From assembly GCA_037956075.1 (NCBI GenBank), contig CP138327.1, forward strand, positions 1,240,001 through 1,304,000: 64,000 nucleotides of DNA, given 5' to 3'. Origin of the DNA: Catillopecten margaritatus gill symbiont. GTDB taxonomy: Bacteria > Pseudomonadota > Gammaproteobacteria > PS1 > Pseudothioglobaceae. Position 1 is the stretch's first letter. Each line of letters begins with the position of its first letter. A program made the translations under genes and the position numbers. This document shows, in pieces, positions 1 to 11,037 of the stretch. The notes under the pieces were generated by a model, which saw only the letters and a program-made list of their open reading frames with translations, made no database searches and had not been told where the DNA came from.

Positions 1-586
1 CTTTGTTATTACTGTGGTGGCTACCCCCTTGGAAGGTATTAGGGGAAATTCTGGAGCCGATGTAGCCGATGAGGATAGCGATGAGAACGATATAAGGAAA
101 TGGGATAGAGAATTGAAAGATGGCGATAAAGGCTAAGATAGCTAGTATTTTTAAGATATTGTTAGATAGGGCTTTGCTACCGATACGATAAGCAGCGAAT
201 AGCACGATGGCGGTTACTGCGGGCTTGATACCATATAAAATTCCTGATACTGCACTCATATCGCCATAGGTTAAATATATCCAAGTTAATGCGCTTAAAA
301 TAAATAAAGAAGGTAGGACAAATAATATGCCTGCCACTAATCCGCCACCCACGCCGAACATAAGCCAGCCGATATAAGTTGCCAGTTGTTGTGCTTCTGG
401 GCCAGGTAATACCATGGTGTAATTGAGTGCATGGAGGAAACGATGTTCGGAAATCCAGCGGCGTTTTTCTACTAATTCTTGGTGCATCATGGAGATTTGA
501 CCAGCGGGGCCGCCAAAACTAATGAAGCCAAGTTTGAGCCAGTATAAAAAGAATTGGGCGAAGGTTGGTCTTAAAGGGGTGTTCAT
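1..586 (-). CDS. chrA: Chromate transporter ChrA-like, N-terminal part (runs off window)
   Basis: Reading the minus strand from the ATG at 586 gives an open frame of 195 codons that leaves the window without a stop. The protein starts with a short cytosolic segment, then a GGPAGQ motif and a PGPEAQQLA motif, which are hallmarks of the ChrA (CHR) family of membrane transporters, followed by several hydrophobic helices. ChrA proteins export chromate or related anions driven by the membrane potential. Only the first CHR half is visible, so whether this is a long (two-domain) or short ChrA cannot be said. It lies downstream of prk on the same strand but a terminator separates them. Confidence 0.85.
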   Translation of the reverse strand, partial: MNTPLRPTFAQFFLYWLKLGFISFGGPAGQISMMHQELVEKRRWISEHRFLHALNYTMVLPGPEAQQLATYIGWLMFGVGGGLVAGILFVLPSLFILSALTWIYLTYGDMSAVSGILYGIKPAVTAIVLFAAYRIGSKALSNNILKILAILAFIAIFQFSIPFPYIVLIAILIGYIGSRISPNTFQGGSHHSNNK

Positions 587-624
587 TGAATTATTACCTT
601 AATGTAAAGATTTTATTTTAGACA

Positions 625-652
625 AAAAAAACCCGACTTGTGTCGGGTTTTT
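625..652 (-). terminator. Intrinsic terminator after prk
   Basis: A perfect 6-bp stem CCCGAC/GTCGGG (632-637 and 642-647) with a TTGT loop is flanked by a run of A on the left and T on the right. It lies between the end of prk and the start of the chromate transporter gene, both on the minus strand, so it should end the prk transcript. The symmetric tails would let it work on either strand. Confidence 0.8.
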
Positions 653-670
653 AACAATATACTTTAGAGA

Positions 671-1558
671 TTATTTATTTTTGATCATCTTGTGAATAAT
701 TGGATATAAGATAACTTCCATTGCTAAGCCCATCTTATTGCCTGGCACTACAATTGTGTTGCGTCTGGACATAAACGAACCTTCAATCATCGCTTTAACT
801 CGTACAAAATCAACGGGTGTTTTTGTTAAATCATTGAAACGAATAACCACAAGTGACTCGTCTGGTGTGGGTATGTCACGGGTGATAAAAGGGTTAGAAG
901 TATCTACTGTAGCAATACGCTGAAAGTTGATATCCGTTTGTGAAAATTGCGGGGCAATGTAATTAATATAATCGGGCATTCTGCGTAAAATTGTATCAAC
1001 GGTATCTTCTGCTGAATAGCCTCGTTCTGCGTTATCACGATGAATTTTTTGAATCCACTCAAGGTTTACACTTGGAACAACACCGACTTTTAAATCGCCG
1101 TATTGTGCCATATCTACGCCATCTGCAACGACTGCACCGTGCAAACCTTCATAGAATAATAAATCTGTACCTGCACCGACTTTTTCCCAAGGGGTGAATT
1201 CACCTGGGTTTAAATCAGAGCCTAATTTTGCATTGTGTTCAACTGCTTCTTCGTCAGAGTGGATGTAGTAACGACGGTCGCATTCGCCTGTTGTGCCATA
1301 ATCTTTGAAAGTTTTTTCAATTTTGTGAAATTCATTTGCGTCTGGACCGAAGTGTGAGAAGTTTTTGTTGCCTTTTTCTTCCTCTGCTGCTACTGCAACT
1401 TTCATTGCTGCACGATCATATTTGTGATAACTGTCACCTTCAACGATTAATGGTTTGATATTTTCTTTACTAAAAATGTGCTCAAATGCACGCTTTACAA
1501 AAGTAGTGCCTGCACCTGATGAGCCTGTAACTACTACTACTGGATGTTTCTTTGACAT
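671..1558 (-). CDS. prk: Phosphoribulokinase (Calvin cycle)
   Basis: Phosphorylates ribulose 5-phosphate to ribulose 1,5-bisphosphate, the substrate of RuBisCO, in the cytosol. The 295-residue protein has the P-loop GSSGAGTT at residues 12-19, the EGD segment with Asp42, and the FYEGLHG strand typical of the proteobacterial (octameric, class I) enzyme, whose usual length is about 290. An AGGAG ribosome site precedes the ATG. It is the strongest sign in this window that the organism fixes CO2. No RuBisCO gene or CbbR regulator is next to it; its neighbour is gyrB, 26 bases upstream, so its regulation as part of a cbb operon is not visible here. Confidence 0.95.
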   Translation of the reverse strand: MSKKHPVVVVTGSSGAGTTFVKRAFEHIFSKENIKPLIVEGDSYHKYDRAAMKVAVAAEEEKGNKNFSHFGPDANEFHKIEKTFKDYGTTGECDRRYYIHSDEEAVEHNAKLGSDLNPGEFTPWEKVGAGTDLLFYEGLHGAVVADGVDMAQYGDLKVGVVPSVNLEWIQKIHRDNAERGYSAEDTVDTILRRMPDYINYIAPQFSQTDINFQRIATVDTSNPFITRDIPTPDESLVVIRFNDLTKTPVDFVRVKAMIEGSFMSRRNTIVVPGNKMGLAMEVILYPIIHKMIKNK

Positions 1559-1584
1559 ATTATTTTCTCCTGGTATAAATAAGT

Positions 1585-4050
<2,466 letters not shown>

Positions 4051-4067
4051 TTACGCTTATTTAGTCG

Positions 4068-5156
4068 TTAATCGGATTGGGTTATTTCCCCTTTGTTAAT
4101 ATGAAAAACAGTACATTCTACTGTTTTTATGGCGGGTAAATTATGACTAATATCAGTCATAAAAGTTTGTACTTTTAATGCCTTTAAGTGTTGCAAAATA
4201 ATATTAATTTTAGTGTTATCTAATTCAGAAGATAAATCATCGATTAAAACAATGGGTTTAGTACCAAGATTAATTAGTAAAACAACTTGTGTTAACCAAA
4301 AAATAATAGATAAGGTTTTTTGTTCGCCCCTTGAAAAAAAACATTCACTTCTATCGCCAAAAGTAAAATTAATATTGGCTTTGTGAGAACCGTAATTTAA
4401 ATATTTGATTCGTAATAAAGAAGATGTATGTTTTTGTAAATATTGATAAATACTCTGTTCATTGGTTGCATCTACTTCTTTTGGCCAACCTGATGAAAAT
4501 TTATAATTGAATTTTTGTTTTGAATTAATTAGTGCTTCTAAAGTTTTAATTTTGTCAGAAAATAAAGTTTTTTTTAATTGTTGTAAGTAGTTCAATCTAT
4601 TTTTATTAATTATAGCAGCAGATTTTGCTAATTCTAAAAACCAAAAATCTAACTCATTAGTTTGATTTTTCCCAAGCAATGTATTAATATTTTTCAGAAC
4701 CTTGTTGTAATTTTTAAAATTTTTAATAGTTTCTGGTTTCACGTGAAACACTCCCCAATCTAAATAAGAGCGTTTATTTTTAGGCGTACCATTAACAATA
4801 AATCCTTTATCTGGTGTAATAATTTGAATAGGTAATAAATGACTAAGTTCTGAAGCGTTAGCAACTTTTTTTTGGTTAATAGTTACACTGGTTTTGATTT
4901 TTGATTTTTCTAATTTTATTCTATTTTCATTAATTTCAGCATTTAATTGAAAAACACTGGACTTAAAGTTAATAATTTCTTTAAGAGTTTTTGTTTTAAA
5001 TGATCGGTTGTGGCCTAAATAATAAATTGCTTCAATTAAATTTGTTTTACCTTGAGCGTTATCACTGATAAATAGGTTAATATTTTTACAAGGTGTAATA
5101 AATTGAGATATTAAATTACGAAATTGATGAATGGATAATTTATTAATAACAGCCAT
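4068..5156 (-). CDS. recF: DNA replication and repair protein RecF
   Basis: SMC-like ATPase that helps load RecA at gaps in DNA. The 362-residue protein has the family N-terminus (LSIHQFRN), a P-loop DNAQGKT near residues 32-38, and the signature plus Walker B region SRGEQKT and VLIDDLSSELD near the C-terminus. Position between dnaN and gyrB confirms it. The P-loop differs a little from the common GxNGxGKT form (Ala in place of Gly), a modest divergence. Base composition is very AT-rich, like dnaN beside it. Confidence 0.95.
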   Translation of the reverse strand: MAVINKLSIHQFRNLISQFITPCKNINLFISDNAQGKTNLIEAIYYLGHNRSFKTKTLKEIINFKSSVFQLNAEINENRIKLEKSKIKTSVTINQKKVANASELSHLLPIQIITPDKGFIVNGTPKNKRSYLDWGVFHVKPETIKNFKNYNKVLKNINTLLGKNQTNELDFWFLELAKSAAIINKNRLNYLQQLKKTLFSDKIKTLEALINSKQKFNYKFSSGWPKEVDATNEQSIYQYLQKHTSSLLRIKYLNYGSHKANINFTFGDRSECFFSRGEQKTLSIIFWLTQVVLLINLGTKPIVLIDDLSSELDNTKINIILQHLKALKVQTFMTDISHNLPAIKTVECTVFHINKGEITQSD

Positions 5157-5178
5157 ATAAAAAATATTTAGGCGTTAA

Positions 5179-6282
5179 CTAAACTCGCATTGGCATAACA
5201 ACATATTGATAAGTATCATCACCGATACTACTTAATAAACAAGATTGATTTTCACCATTTGGTATAACCATATTTATATTATCAGTAGTTAGATTTTCTA
5301 AAATTGAAATAAGATAATGGATATTAAAGGTAATTTCTATTTCTTTATTAAAATTATCAATGTTAATTTTAGTTTTAGCTTGACCACGCTCTGAATGTGA
5401 GAATATATTAATTTGATTATCTTTAAAAGCTAATTTCACACCTTTAGTGCGTTCTTCAACAAAAATTGATGCTTGTTGTAAATTATCTAAAAAGTTTTGA
5501 CGATTAATGACAATGGTATTTTCATGATCTGTTGGAATAACCTGAGAATAATTAGGAAAATTACCATCAATAAGACGACTAATAATAGTTGTATTATTAT
5601 TGGTTAAATAAAAATAATTATCTGTAAGATTAATATTTACCTCTGAATTTTCATCCTTATTTAGAATCTTAGTTAGTTCTAATACTGCTTTCCTTGGCAA
5701 GATAACAGTTTTTTTATCCATTAAACTATTATCATGTTTAATCTCACCAATTGCTAAACGATGGCCGTCAGTAGCAACTACAATAATATTATTTTTATCA
5801 ACTTCAAAATATAAACCATTTAAATAAGCACGGATATCTTGATTAGCCATTGAAAAAGAAGTTTTTTCAATTAAATCCTTTAAAACAAGTCGTTTTATAT
5901 GGATAATTTCACTGTTTTCAATTTCTGGTAAAGAAGGAAATTCTTGCGTATCAAATGTATTGAGTTCAAATGAATTATTATTAGTTTTTATATAAACTTT
6001 TGATTTTTCAATAATAAACTCAATAATTGTATCTTCTTTAAGTTTACGAATAATGTCAATTAAATCCTTTGCATAAATTGTAAAACTGATGTTTTCTTGA
6101 CTTTGAATTTTTTTTGATGCGCGTAATTCAATTTCCATATCAGTTGTGGTTAGTATGAGCTCACCATCTTTAAGCTGAATAAATACATGTGAAAGGATAG
6201 GTAATGTTGCTTTTTTTTCAACAACACCGATTACAGTTTGTAAAGGTTCTAATAATTCTTTGACGCTGAGTTGTGTGTTCAT
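5179..6282 (-). CDS. dnaN: DNA polymerase III beta subunit (sliding clamp)
   Basis: Ring-shaped processivity clamp of DNA polymerase III. At 367 residues it has the usual length for the three-domain clamp; recognisable segments are LPILSHV near the start, ATDGHRLA in the middle, and the C-terminal YVVMPMRV, which closely matches the conserved end of the family. It lies 22 bases upstream of recF and is separated from dnaA by a 213-base AT-rich gap containing DnaA-box-like sequences. Confidence 0.97.
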   Translation of the reverse strand: MNTQLSVKELLEPLQTVIGVVEKKATLPILSHVFIQLKDGELILTTTDMEIELRASKKIQSQENISFTIYAKDLIDIIRKLKEDTIIEFIIEKSKVYIKTNNNSFELNTFDTQEFPSLPEIENSEIIHIKRLVLKDLIEKTSFSMANQDIRAYLNGLYFEVDKNNIIVVATDGHRLAIGEIKHDNSLMDKKTVILPRKAVLELTKILNKDENSEVNINLTDNYFYLTNNNTTIISRLIDGNFPNYSQVIPTDHENTIVINRQNFLDNLQQASIFVEERTKGVKLAFKDNQINIFSHSERGQAKTKINIDNFNKEIEITFNIHYLISILENLTTDNINMVIPNGENQSCLLSSIGDDTYQYVVMPMRV

Positions 6283-6495
6283 AAAATTCTCTTTAATTAA
6301 ATAATTATTGTTATTATTAGTAAGTCATTTTTTTGTTAATAACTAAAAATTCTTTTTAAAAAACAATAAATTAAACTGTTGATAATAAGGTCTTATTTTA
6401 TGTAAAAATAATGACAAATGTTTGTAAATTTCAATTATTTGTAAAGTTGTTAAAGTTATCTACAGTTAATTGTAAAACGCTTCTGTGGATAATGG
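6283..6495. other. oriC: Candidate replication origin (oriC) between dnaA and dnaN
   Basis: This gene-free gap is extremely AT-rich and holds three 9-mers matching or near the DnaA box consensus TTATCCACA: TGTTGATAA at 6377-6385 (minus-strand TTATCAACA), TTATCTACA at 6456-6464, and TGTGGATAA at 6484-6492 (a perfect box on the minus strand). The dnaA-dnaN gap is a common origin location. Gene direction changes nearby: everything from 1 to 7794 is on the minus strand and the genes from 7904 onwards start on the plus strand. Strand-skew analysis of the full chromosome would be needed to prove it. Confidence 0.6.
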
Positions 6496-7794
6496 TTATA
6501 AATTGGTTAATTTTAGCTTAAGTAATTCATATTCATCCTTTGTTTCAGAGTCATTTACTATCTTTTCTTTAATTTTTTTAATAGCGTGTAAAACTGTGGA
6601 ATGGTCTCTATTTCCAAAATGTTTTCCAATTTTTGATAAGGAAAGGTTGGTCATTTCATGGGCAATAAAAATAGCCATTTGTCGAGCTAAGACAATGTGC
6701 TGTTTACGGCTTTTTGAACTCAAGTCTGCCATAATGATACCGTAATGCTTAGCACTTTCTTTTTGTATGTCGTTAATATCAATGTTTTTAATTTTAGGTT
6801 TGATTAAGTCTCCAAGAGCCACATCAATAACCTCTTTAGTAATAATAAGATTATCCAGTTTAGAGAAATCAACAAATGCCTTAAGTTTGAGTAGTGCACC
6901 TTCTAAATCGCGTACATTTGAAGTAATATTGCCTGCAATATAGAGCGCTATATCTTCATTTATATTAATATTAATTGTCTCATTTTCTGCTTTCTTAAGT
7001 AAAATAGCGGCACGCATTTCCAACTCAGGTGGCAGCAAAGATAAGTTTAACCCTTGTGCAAACCTTGTTTTTAAACGGTCCTCTAAAGACTTAATGTTTG
7101 TTGGCGGTTGGTCGCAGGTGAATATAATTTGTTTTTTAGTGGTAAATAAAAAATTAAAAATATGAAAAAATTCTTCCTGAGATTTTTCCTTGCCTGCAAT
7201 TAAATGAATATCATCCACTAGTAATAAATCAGCAGATTGGTAATAAGATTTGATATTTTCAATAGTCTTGTGGCGCAAACTGGTGGTAATATTTCTAACA
7301 AAATCCATTACAGGTGCGTAAATCACTTTAGATTTTGGATTTTGTGCTTTTACTAAATGCCCTGCAGCTTGCATTAAATGTGTTTTTCCCAACCCTGATC
7401 CTCCGTAAATAATGCATGGATTGTAAGGAGATTTTTTAGGATTTTCTGCAATTTGCCGAATTGCACCATATGCAATTTGATTGGCATTACCCATAACTAA
7501 GTTATCAAATGTATATTCTGGGAATAGTGGTGTCGAATGCCTTGTATTTTTTTTGCTTTGCTGGTTTTCAATGCCAATCTCAATTTCAAGGGTTTTATCA
7601 TGCTGTGCAACCGCAGCTTTAATTTTTTGTTTTAGATTTTTTTTGAGATAATCTACCGTTGAAATATTGGGCGCTAATAAGGTTAAAACACCCTTCTTCT
7701 CTATTGCCTTTACTGGTTGAATCCAGACGCTGAATTGCCCTACTGGCACAGTGTCTTTTAGGATTTCAAGGGATTTTTTCCAGGTTGCTGACAT
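6496..7794 (-). CDS. dnaA: Chromosomal replication initiator DnaA
   Basis: AAA+ ATPase that binds DnaA boxes and opens the origin. The 432-residue protein has the N-terminal domain (starting SATWKKSLEILKD), a linker, the P-loop GGSGLGKTH, Walker B DDIH, the arginine-containing sensor region, and the C-terminal DNA-binding helix-turn-helix with the signature RDHSTVLHA. It is the first gene of the dnaA-dnaN-recF-gyrB cluster. The linker domain II looks short, in line with a compact protein. Confidence 0.98.
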   Translation of the reverse strand: MSATWKKSLEILKDTVPVGQFSVWIQPVKAIEKKGVLTLLAPNISTVDYLKKNLKQKIKAAVAQHDKTLEIEIGIENQQSKKNTRHSTPLFPEYTFDNLVMGNANQIAYGAIRQIAENPKKSPYNPCIIYGGSGLGKTHLMQAAGHLVKAQNPKSKVIYAPVMDFVRNITTSLRHKTIENIKSYYQSADLLLVDDIHLIAGKEKSQEEFFHIFNFLFTTKKQIIFTCDQPPTNIKSLEDRLKTRFAQGLNLSLLPPELEMRAAILLKKAENETINININEDIALYIAGNITSNVRDLEGALLKLKAFVDFSKLDNLIITKEVIDVALGDLIKPKIKNIDINDIQKESAKHYGIIMADLSSKSRKQHIVLARQMAIFIAHEMTNLSLSKIGKHFGNRDHSTVLHAIKKIKEKIVNDSETKDEYELLKLKLTNL

Positions 7795-7903
7795 AAAGGT
7801 ATTTGGTTTTGTAAAAATTATAACTAAAAATTGTTATTTTAGCCGTTGTTTTTGTTTTTTAGAGATTAAAATAAACAGATATTTTTATTGTAGAAGTTTA
7901 ATT

Positions 7904-8422
7904 ATGAAAATGCTCGAAATTATTTTTGAAAAAATATTATGGAATTCACGCTTGATGGTACTTGTGGCTGTCATTGCATCACTGCTTTTATCCTTGCTTT
8001 TGTTTGTGATTACCGCTGTTGATGTTGGCACATTAATAACCCATATTGGCGATTATTTAAATGCAGACGCTGAATCCAGAAAGATTTTAAAAATTGAAAT
8101 GGTGGCACATACTGTTGGTGCAATTGATGGATTTTTACTGGCAACGATTTTGTTAATATTTTCGCTGGGACTATATGAATTGTTTATTAGTGATATTGAT
8201 GATGCCAAAGATAACGAAAGATCCTCCAAGGTTTTGGTCATTAATTCACTGGATGATTTGAAATCAAAACTGGCTAAAGTTATTTTGATGATTTTAGTCG
8301 TAACATTTTTTGAAGTTTCCCTGTCAATGGCTTTTGAAGAAGCACTTGATTTGGTGTATTTTGCCTTTGGCATTTTAATGGTTTCTTTAGCGCTTTATTT
8401 CAGTGCAAAATCATCGCATTGA
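7904..8422 (+). CDS. UPF0114 (YqhA-like) inner membrane protein
   Basis: A 172-residue membrane protein with about four hydrophobic segments, including one starting near residue 15 and two near the C-terminus. The opening FEKILWNSRLMVLVAV and the central HTVGAIDGFLLAT pattern resemble the UPF0114/YqhA family, whose function is unknown. The open frame extends further upstream, but the ATG at 7904 gives the family-typical start and avoids overlap with the dnaA promoter region. It faces away from dnaA with 109 bases between the starts. Confidence 0.75.
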   Translation: MKMLEIIFEKILWNSRLMVLVAVIASLLLSLLLFVITAVDVGTLITHIGDYLNADAESRKILKIEMVAHTVGAIDGFLLATILLIFSLGLYELFISDIDDAKDNERSSKVLVINSLDDLKSKLAKVILMILVVTFFEVSLSMAFEEALDLVYFAFGILMVSLALYFSAKSSH

Positions 8423-8479
8423 TTGATTTTTAACACTACTTAGAGTAACATTGCTCATTTTTCACAGTAGATAATTATT

Positions 8480-9229
8480 ATGCGTCAAACAATCGTAGCA
8501 GGTAACTGGAAAATGAACGCCTCAAAAGAAACAGTTAATACTTTGGTGTTAGGCATTCTTAAAGGTTTGCCCGATGTAAAAAATTCAAAGGTAATCGTTT
8601 GTGCACCCTCTCCTTATTTATCTCAGGTTGAAGCATTAGTAACTCATTCGCAGTTAAATTTAGGTGCACAAGATTTAAATGTCAACGCCTCAGGTGCCTT
8701 TACTGGCGAAGTCAGCGCAGATATGATTAAAGATTTTGGTGCTGAATATGTGGTTGTTGGGCATTCAGAGCGTAGAAGTTTATATGGTGAAACCGATGAA
8801 ATTGTTGCTGACAAAGTGCAAGTGGCTCTTGATAACGGCTTAACCCCATTATTCTGCATCGGTGAATTATTAGAAGAAAGAGAGTCTAATAACACCGAAG
8901 CCGTCGTCACTCGCCAAATCAACGCTGTGATTAACAAAGTAGGCATTGAAGCCTTCAAAAATATCATTGTCGCCTATGAGCCAGTTTGGGCAATCGGCAC
9001 CGGCGTTACTGCCACGCCACAACAAGCACAAGATACGCATGCATTTATTCGTCGCTTATTGGCAGAAAATAATGCAGACATCGCACAATCAACCCCTATT
9101 CTTTATGGCGGCAGCATGAACCCTGCTAACGCAGAAGAATTAATTGCTTGTGAAGACATTGACGGTGGTTTGATTGGCGGTGCATCACTTAAAGCAGAAG
9201 ATTTTTTAAGCATTTGTAAGGCGGGTTAA
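8480..9229 (+). CDS. tpiA: Triosephosphate isomerase
   Basis: Interconverts dihydroxyacetone phosphate and glyceraldehyde 3-phosphate in glycolysis, gluconeogenesis and the Calvin cycle. The 249-residue TIM barrel has the substrate-binding GNWKMN at residues 8-13, the catalytic His in VVGHSERR, the catalytic Glu in AYEPVWAIGTG, and the phosphate-binding GGS near the C-terminus. It is followed 2 bases later by secG, the common gammaproteobacterial tpiA-secG-tRNA-Leu order. Confidence 0.98.
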   Translation: MRQTIVAGNWKMNASKETVNTLVLGILKGLPDVKNSKVIVCAPSPYLSQVEALVTHSQLNLGAQDLNVNASGAFTGEVSADMIKDFGAEYVVVGHSERRSLYGETDEIVADKVQVALDNGLTPLFCIGELLEERESNNTEAVVTRQINAVINKVGIEAFKNIIVAYEPVWAIGTGVTATPQQAQDTHAFIRRLLAENNADIAQSTPILYGGSMNPANAEELIACEDIDGGLIGGASLKAEDFLSICKAG

Positions 9230-9231
9230 TT

Positions 9232-9573
9232 ATGTCATTCCAAGTTATTTTAATTATTCATATTTTATTGGCACTCGGTCTAATTGCATTGATTCTAATG
9301 CAACACGGCAAAGGTGCTGATGCAGGTGCCGCATTTGGTGCAGGTGCATCAGGTTCTGTCTTCGGTGCTCGTGGTGCAAATTCCTTTATTTACAAACTCA
9401 CTGCGAGTGTCGCAACGGGTTTTTTCATAACCAGCCTCTCTTTGGCTTATCTTGCGACCAATGAAAATACGGGAACAGCAGAACAACCAACAAGCGTAAT
9501 GGAGCAAGCACTTCCAGCGCCCGTTTCTGATGTTCCGAATATGGACGCAGAAACAACCGACATTCCACAATAA
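9232..9573 (+). CDS. secG: Protein-export membrane protein SecG
   Basis: Small subunit of the SecYEG translocon. The 113-residue protein has two hydrophobic helices joined by the conserved Gly/Ala-rich loop around GAGASGSVFGARGANSF, which is diagnostic of SecG. The C-terminal 30 residues are acidic and Pro/Thr-rich, a variable tail. It sits directly after tpiA and just before tRNA-Leu, so the three are probably co-transcribed. Confidence 0.95.
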   Translation: MSFQVILIIHILLALGLIALILMQHGKGADAGAAFGAGASGSVFGARGANSFIYKLTASVATGFFITSLSLAYLATNENTGTAEQPTSVMEQALPAPVSDVPNMDAETTDIPQ

Positions 9574-9579
9574 ATCTTT

Positions 9580-9665
9580 GCCGATGTGGTGGAATTGGTA
9601 GACACGCTACCTTGAGGGGGTAGTGAGCTATGCTCGTGCGAGTTCGACTCTCGCCATCGGCACCA
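9580..9665 (+). tRNA. tRNA-Leu (anticodon GAG)
   Basis: The acceptor stem pairs GCCGATG (9580-9586) with CATCGGC (9655-9661) followed by ACCA, so the CCA end is encoded. The D-arm GTGGAATTGG, an anticodon arm CTACC-TTGAGGG-GGTAG with anticodon GAG, a long variable arm typical of class II tRNAs, and the T-arm with GTTCGACTC are all present. Length 86 bases. It follows secG by 6 bases, the usual place for this leucine tRNA in gammaproteobacteria. Confidence 0.97.
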
Positions 9666-9670
9666 TTTTT

Positions 9671-9799
9671 GCGTCGTCTTTTCCTATTTTACTGCGTTGT
9701 ATTTCAAAAAATACTCAGTTACATAGGTGGACTATGCGCCTTCGTATTTTTTGAAATACGCCTTGTGAAATAGAAAAATACCAGCAAAAAAACGACAAC
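9671..9799. repeat. Long imperfect hairpin repeat, family copy A
   Basis: The segment folds into one long stem: an outer arm of roughly 30 imperfect base pairs and a perfect 16-bp inner stem (9699-9714 with 9744-9759) around a loop that contains the small palindrome CATAG-GTGGA-CTATG. The loop and its surroundings resemble, in opposite orientation, the loops of the repeats at 17291-17479 and 46371-46552, so I treat the three as one family. It fills the space between tRNA-Leu and folA and encodes no plausible protein. Confidence 0.65.
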
Positions 9800-9803
9800 T
9801 AAT

Positions 9804-9835
9804 AAAAAGTCTTGTGTTTCTACAAGCTTTTTTTA
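9804..9835. terminator. Intrinsic terminator after tRNA-Leu / repeat
   Basis: CTTGT (9811-9815) pairs with ACAAG (9822-9826) and the stem is extended by A/T pairs on both sides (AAAAAG and CTTTTTTT). The T run serves the plus-strand tpiA-secG-tRNA transcript; the A run could also help stop folA transcripts from the other side. Confidence 0.65.
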
Positions 9836-9894
9836 TTTATGGGACATATGGTTTAGTTGTTGATACCTTCTTCTATACACCCCCATTTATAACC

Positions 9895-10380
9895 TTATTT
9901 TCTATCTAAAATCGTGAAGTGATAAGCGTGTTTATTCTTTTCATCGGGGGTGTGGGATTCTCTAAAAACCTCGATGAAGTCGTCTCGATTGAATTTTGGA
10001 AAGTGGGCGTCGCCTTCAAAGGTGCCTTCGATTTGGGTAATGTAGAGTCGGTCAATGGTTGGTAGCATTTGTTCGTAGAATGAGGCACCGCCCATTATCA
10101 TGACTTCGTCGTCGTCTTTTGCAAGGGCTAATGCGTCGTCGATGCTGGGGACGACTTCGCAGCCTTTGGCTTGGAAATTGGGGTTACGGCTGACGATGAC
10201 ATTGCGGCGATTGGGGAGGGGGAAGCCGATGGATTCGTGGGTTTTGCGACCCATTAGCACAGTTTTTCCTGTTGTGGTTTTTTTGAAATAGGCTAAATCG
10301 GCGGGCAGGTGCCAGGGTAAGGCGTTGTTTTTGCCAATGAGCTGGTTGTCGTCCATGGCGACGATAATTGATAATCTCAT
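9895..10380 (-). CDS. folA: Dihydrofolate reductase
   Basis: NADPH-dependent reduction of dihydrofolate to tetrahydrofolate. The 161-residue protein has the family landmarks: IVAMDDNQLIGKNNALPWHLPADL at the N-terminus with the acidic active-site residue, VLMGRKTHESIG for cofactor binding, and IMGGASFYEQ. Length is normal. Its start at 10380 lies only 23 bases from the divergent maf start at 10404, so both promoters must overlap or lie partly inside coding sequence. Confidence 0.97.
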   Translation of the reverse strand: MRLSIIVAMDDNQLIGKNNALPWHLPADLAYFKKTTTGKTVLMGRKTHESIGFPLPNRRNVIVSRNPNFQAKGCEVVPSIDDALALAKDDDEVMIMGGASFYEQMLPTIDRLYITQIEGTFEGDAHFPKFNRDDFIEVFRESHTPDEKNKHAYHFTILDRK

Positions 10381-10403
10381 AGGGTTGTTTCAAATAAAGT
10401 AAA

Positions 10404-11033
10404 ATGATCTATTTTACAAACACTTTGCTGCCTGTGTCGTTAATTCTTGCCTCGTCTTCGCCTTTTAGAAAAACCTTGCTTGCACAGTTGGGTTTGCAAT
10501 TTGATACGGTTTCTCCAGATATTGACGAATCTCGCAAAGACGGGGAGACGCCTGAGCAGTTGGTGTATCGATTGGCGCAGGAAAAGGCGTGGGCAGTGGC
10601 AAAGACGCAGAGTGGGTTGATTATTGCATCGGATCAGATTTCAACGCTTGATGAGGGTATGAGGGTGGGTGATGTGGTTTTGGGTAAGCCACATACGCAT
10701 GAAAATGCGGTAAAACAACTTCAAGGAAGTTCGGGGAATGTCGTTACTTTTAAGACAAGTTTGGTACTTTTAAATACAAATACCGACAATATACAAACAA
10801 TTATCCATACATCTAAGGTATTTTTTAAGGTCTTGAGCTTGGAAACGATTGAAAATTATTTGCAAGCAGACCAGCCGTATAAATGTGCGGGGAGTTTTAA
10901 GTCGGAAACGCTTGCAGGTGGTAGTCTTTTTGAGCGTATAGAGGGCGATGATCCTGATGCATTGGTAGGTTTGCCCCTTATTCAACTGACTGAAATGCTA
11001 AAAAATGAAGGTGTCGAAACCTTAAAATATTAA
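10404..11033 (+). CDS. Maf-family nucleotide pyrophosphatase (YceF type)
   Basis: Predicted to hydrolyse non-canonical nucleotides; E. coli YceF prefers 7-methyl-GTP. Key segments are LILASSSPFRKTLL, the acidic ASDQ motif, and CAGSFKSE plus VGLPLIQL near the end, which match the YceF subgroup better than YhdE. The annotated ATG adds about ten residues before the conserved core; an in-frame GTG at 10434 would give the family-typical N-terminus and leave more room for promoters between it and folA, so the exact start is uncertain. Confidence 0.85.
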   Translation: MIYFTNTLLPVSLILASSSPFRKTLLAQLGLQFDTVSPDIDESRKDGETPEQLVYRLAQEKAWAVAKTQSGLIIASDQISTLDEGMRVGDVVLGKPHTHENAVKQLQGSSGNVVTFKTSLVLLNTNTDNIQTIIHTSKVFFKVLSLETIENYLQADQPYKCAGSFKSETLAGGSLFERIEGDDPDALVGLPLIQLTEMLKNEGVETLKY

Positions 11034-11037
11034 TCTT

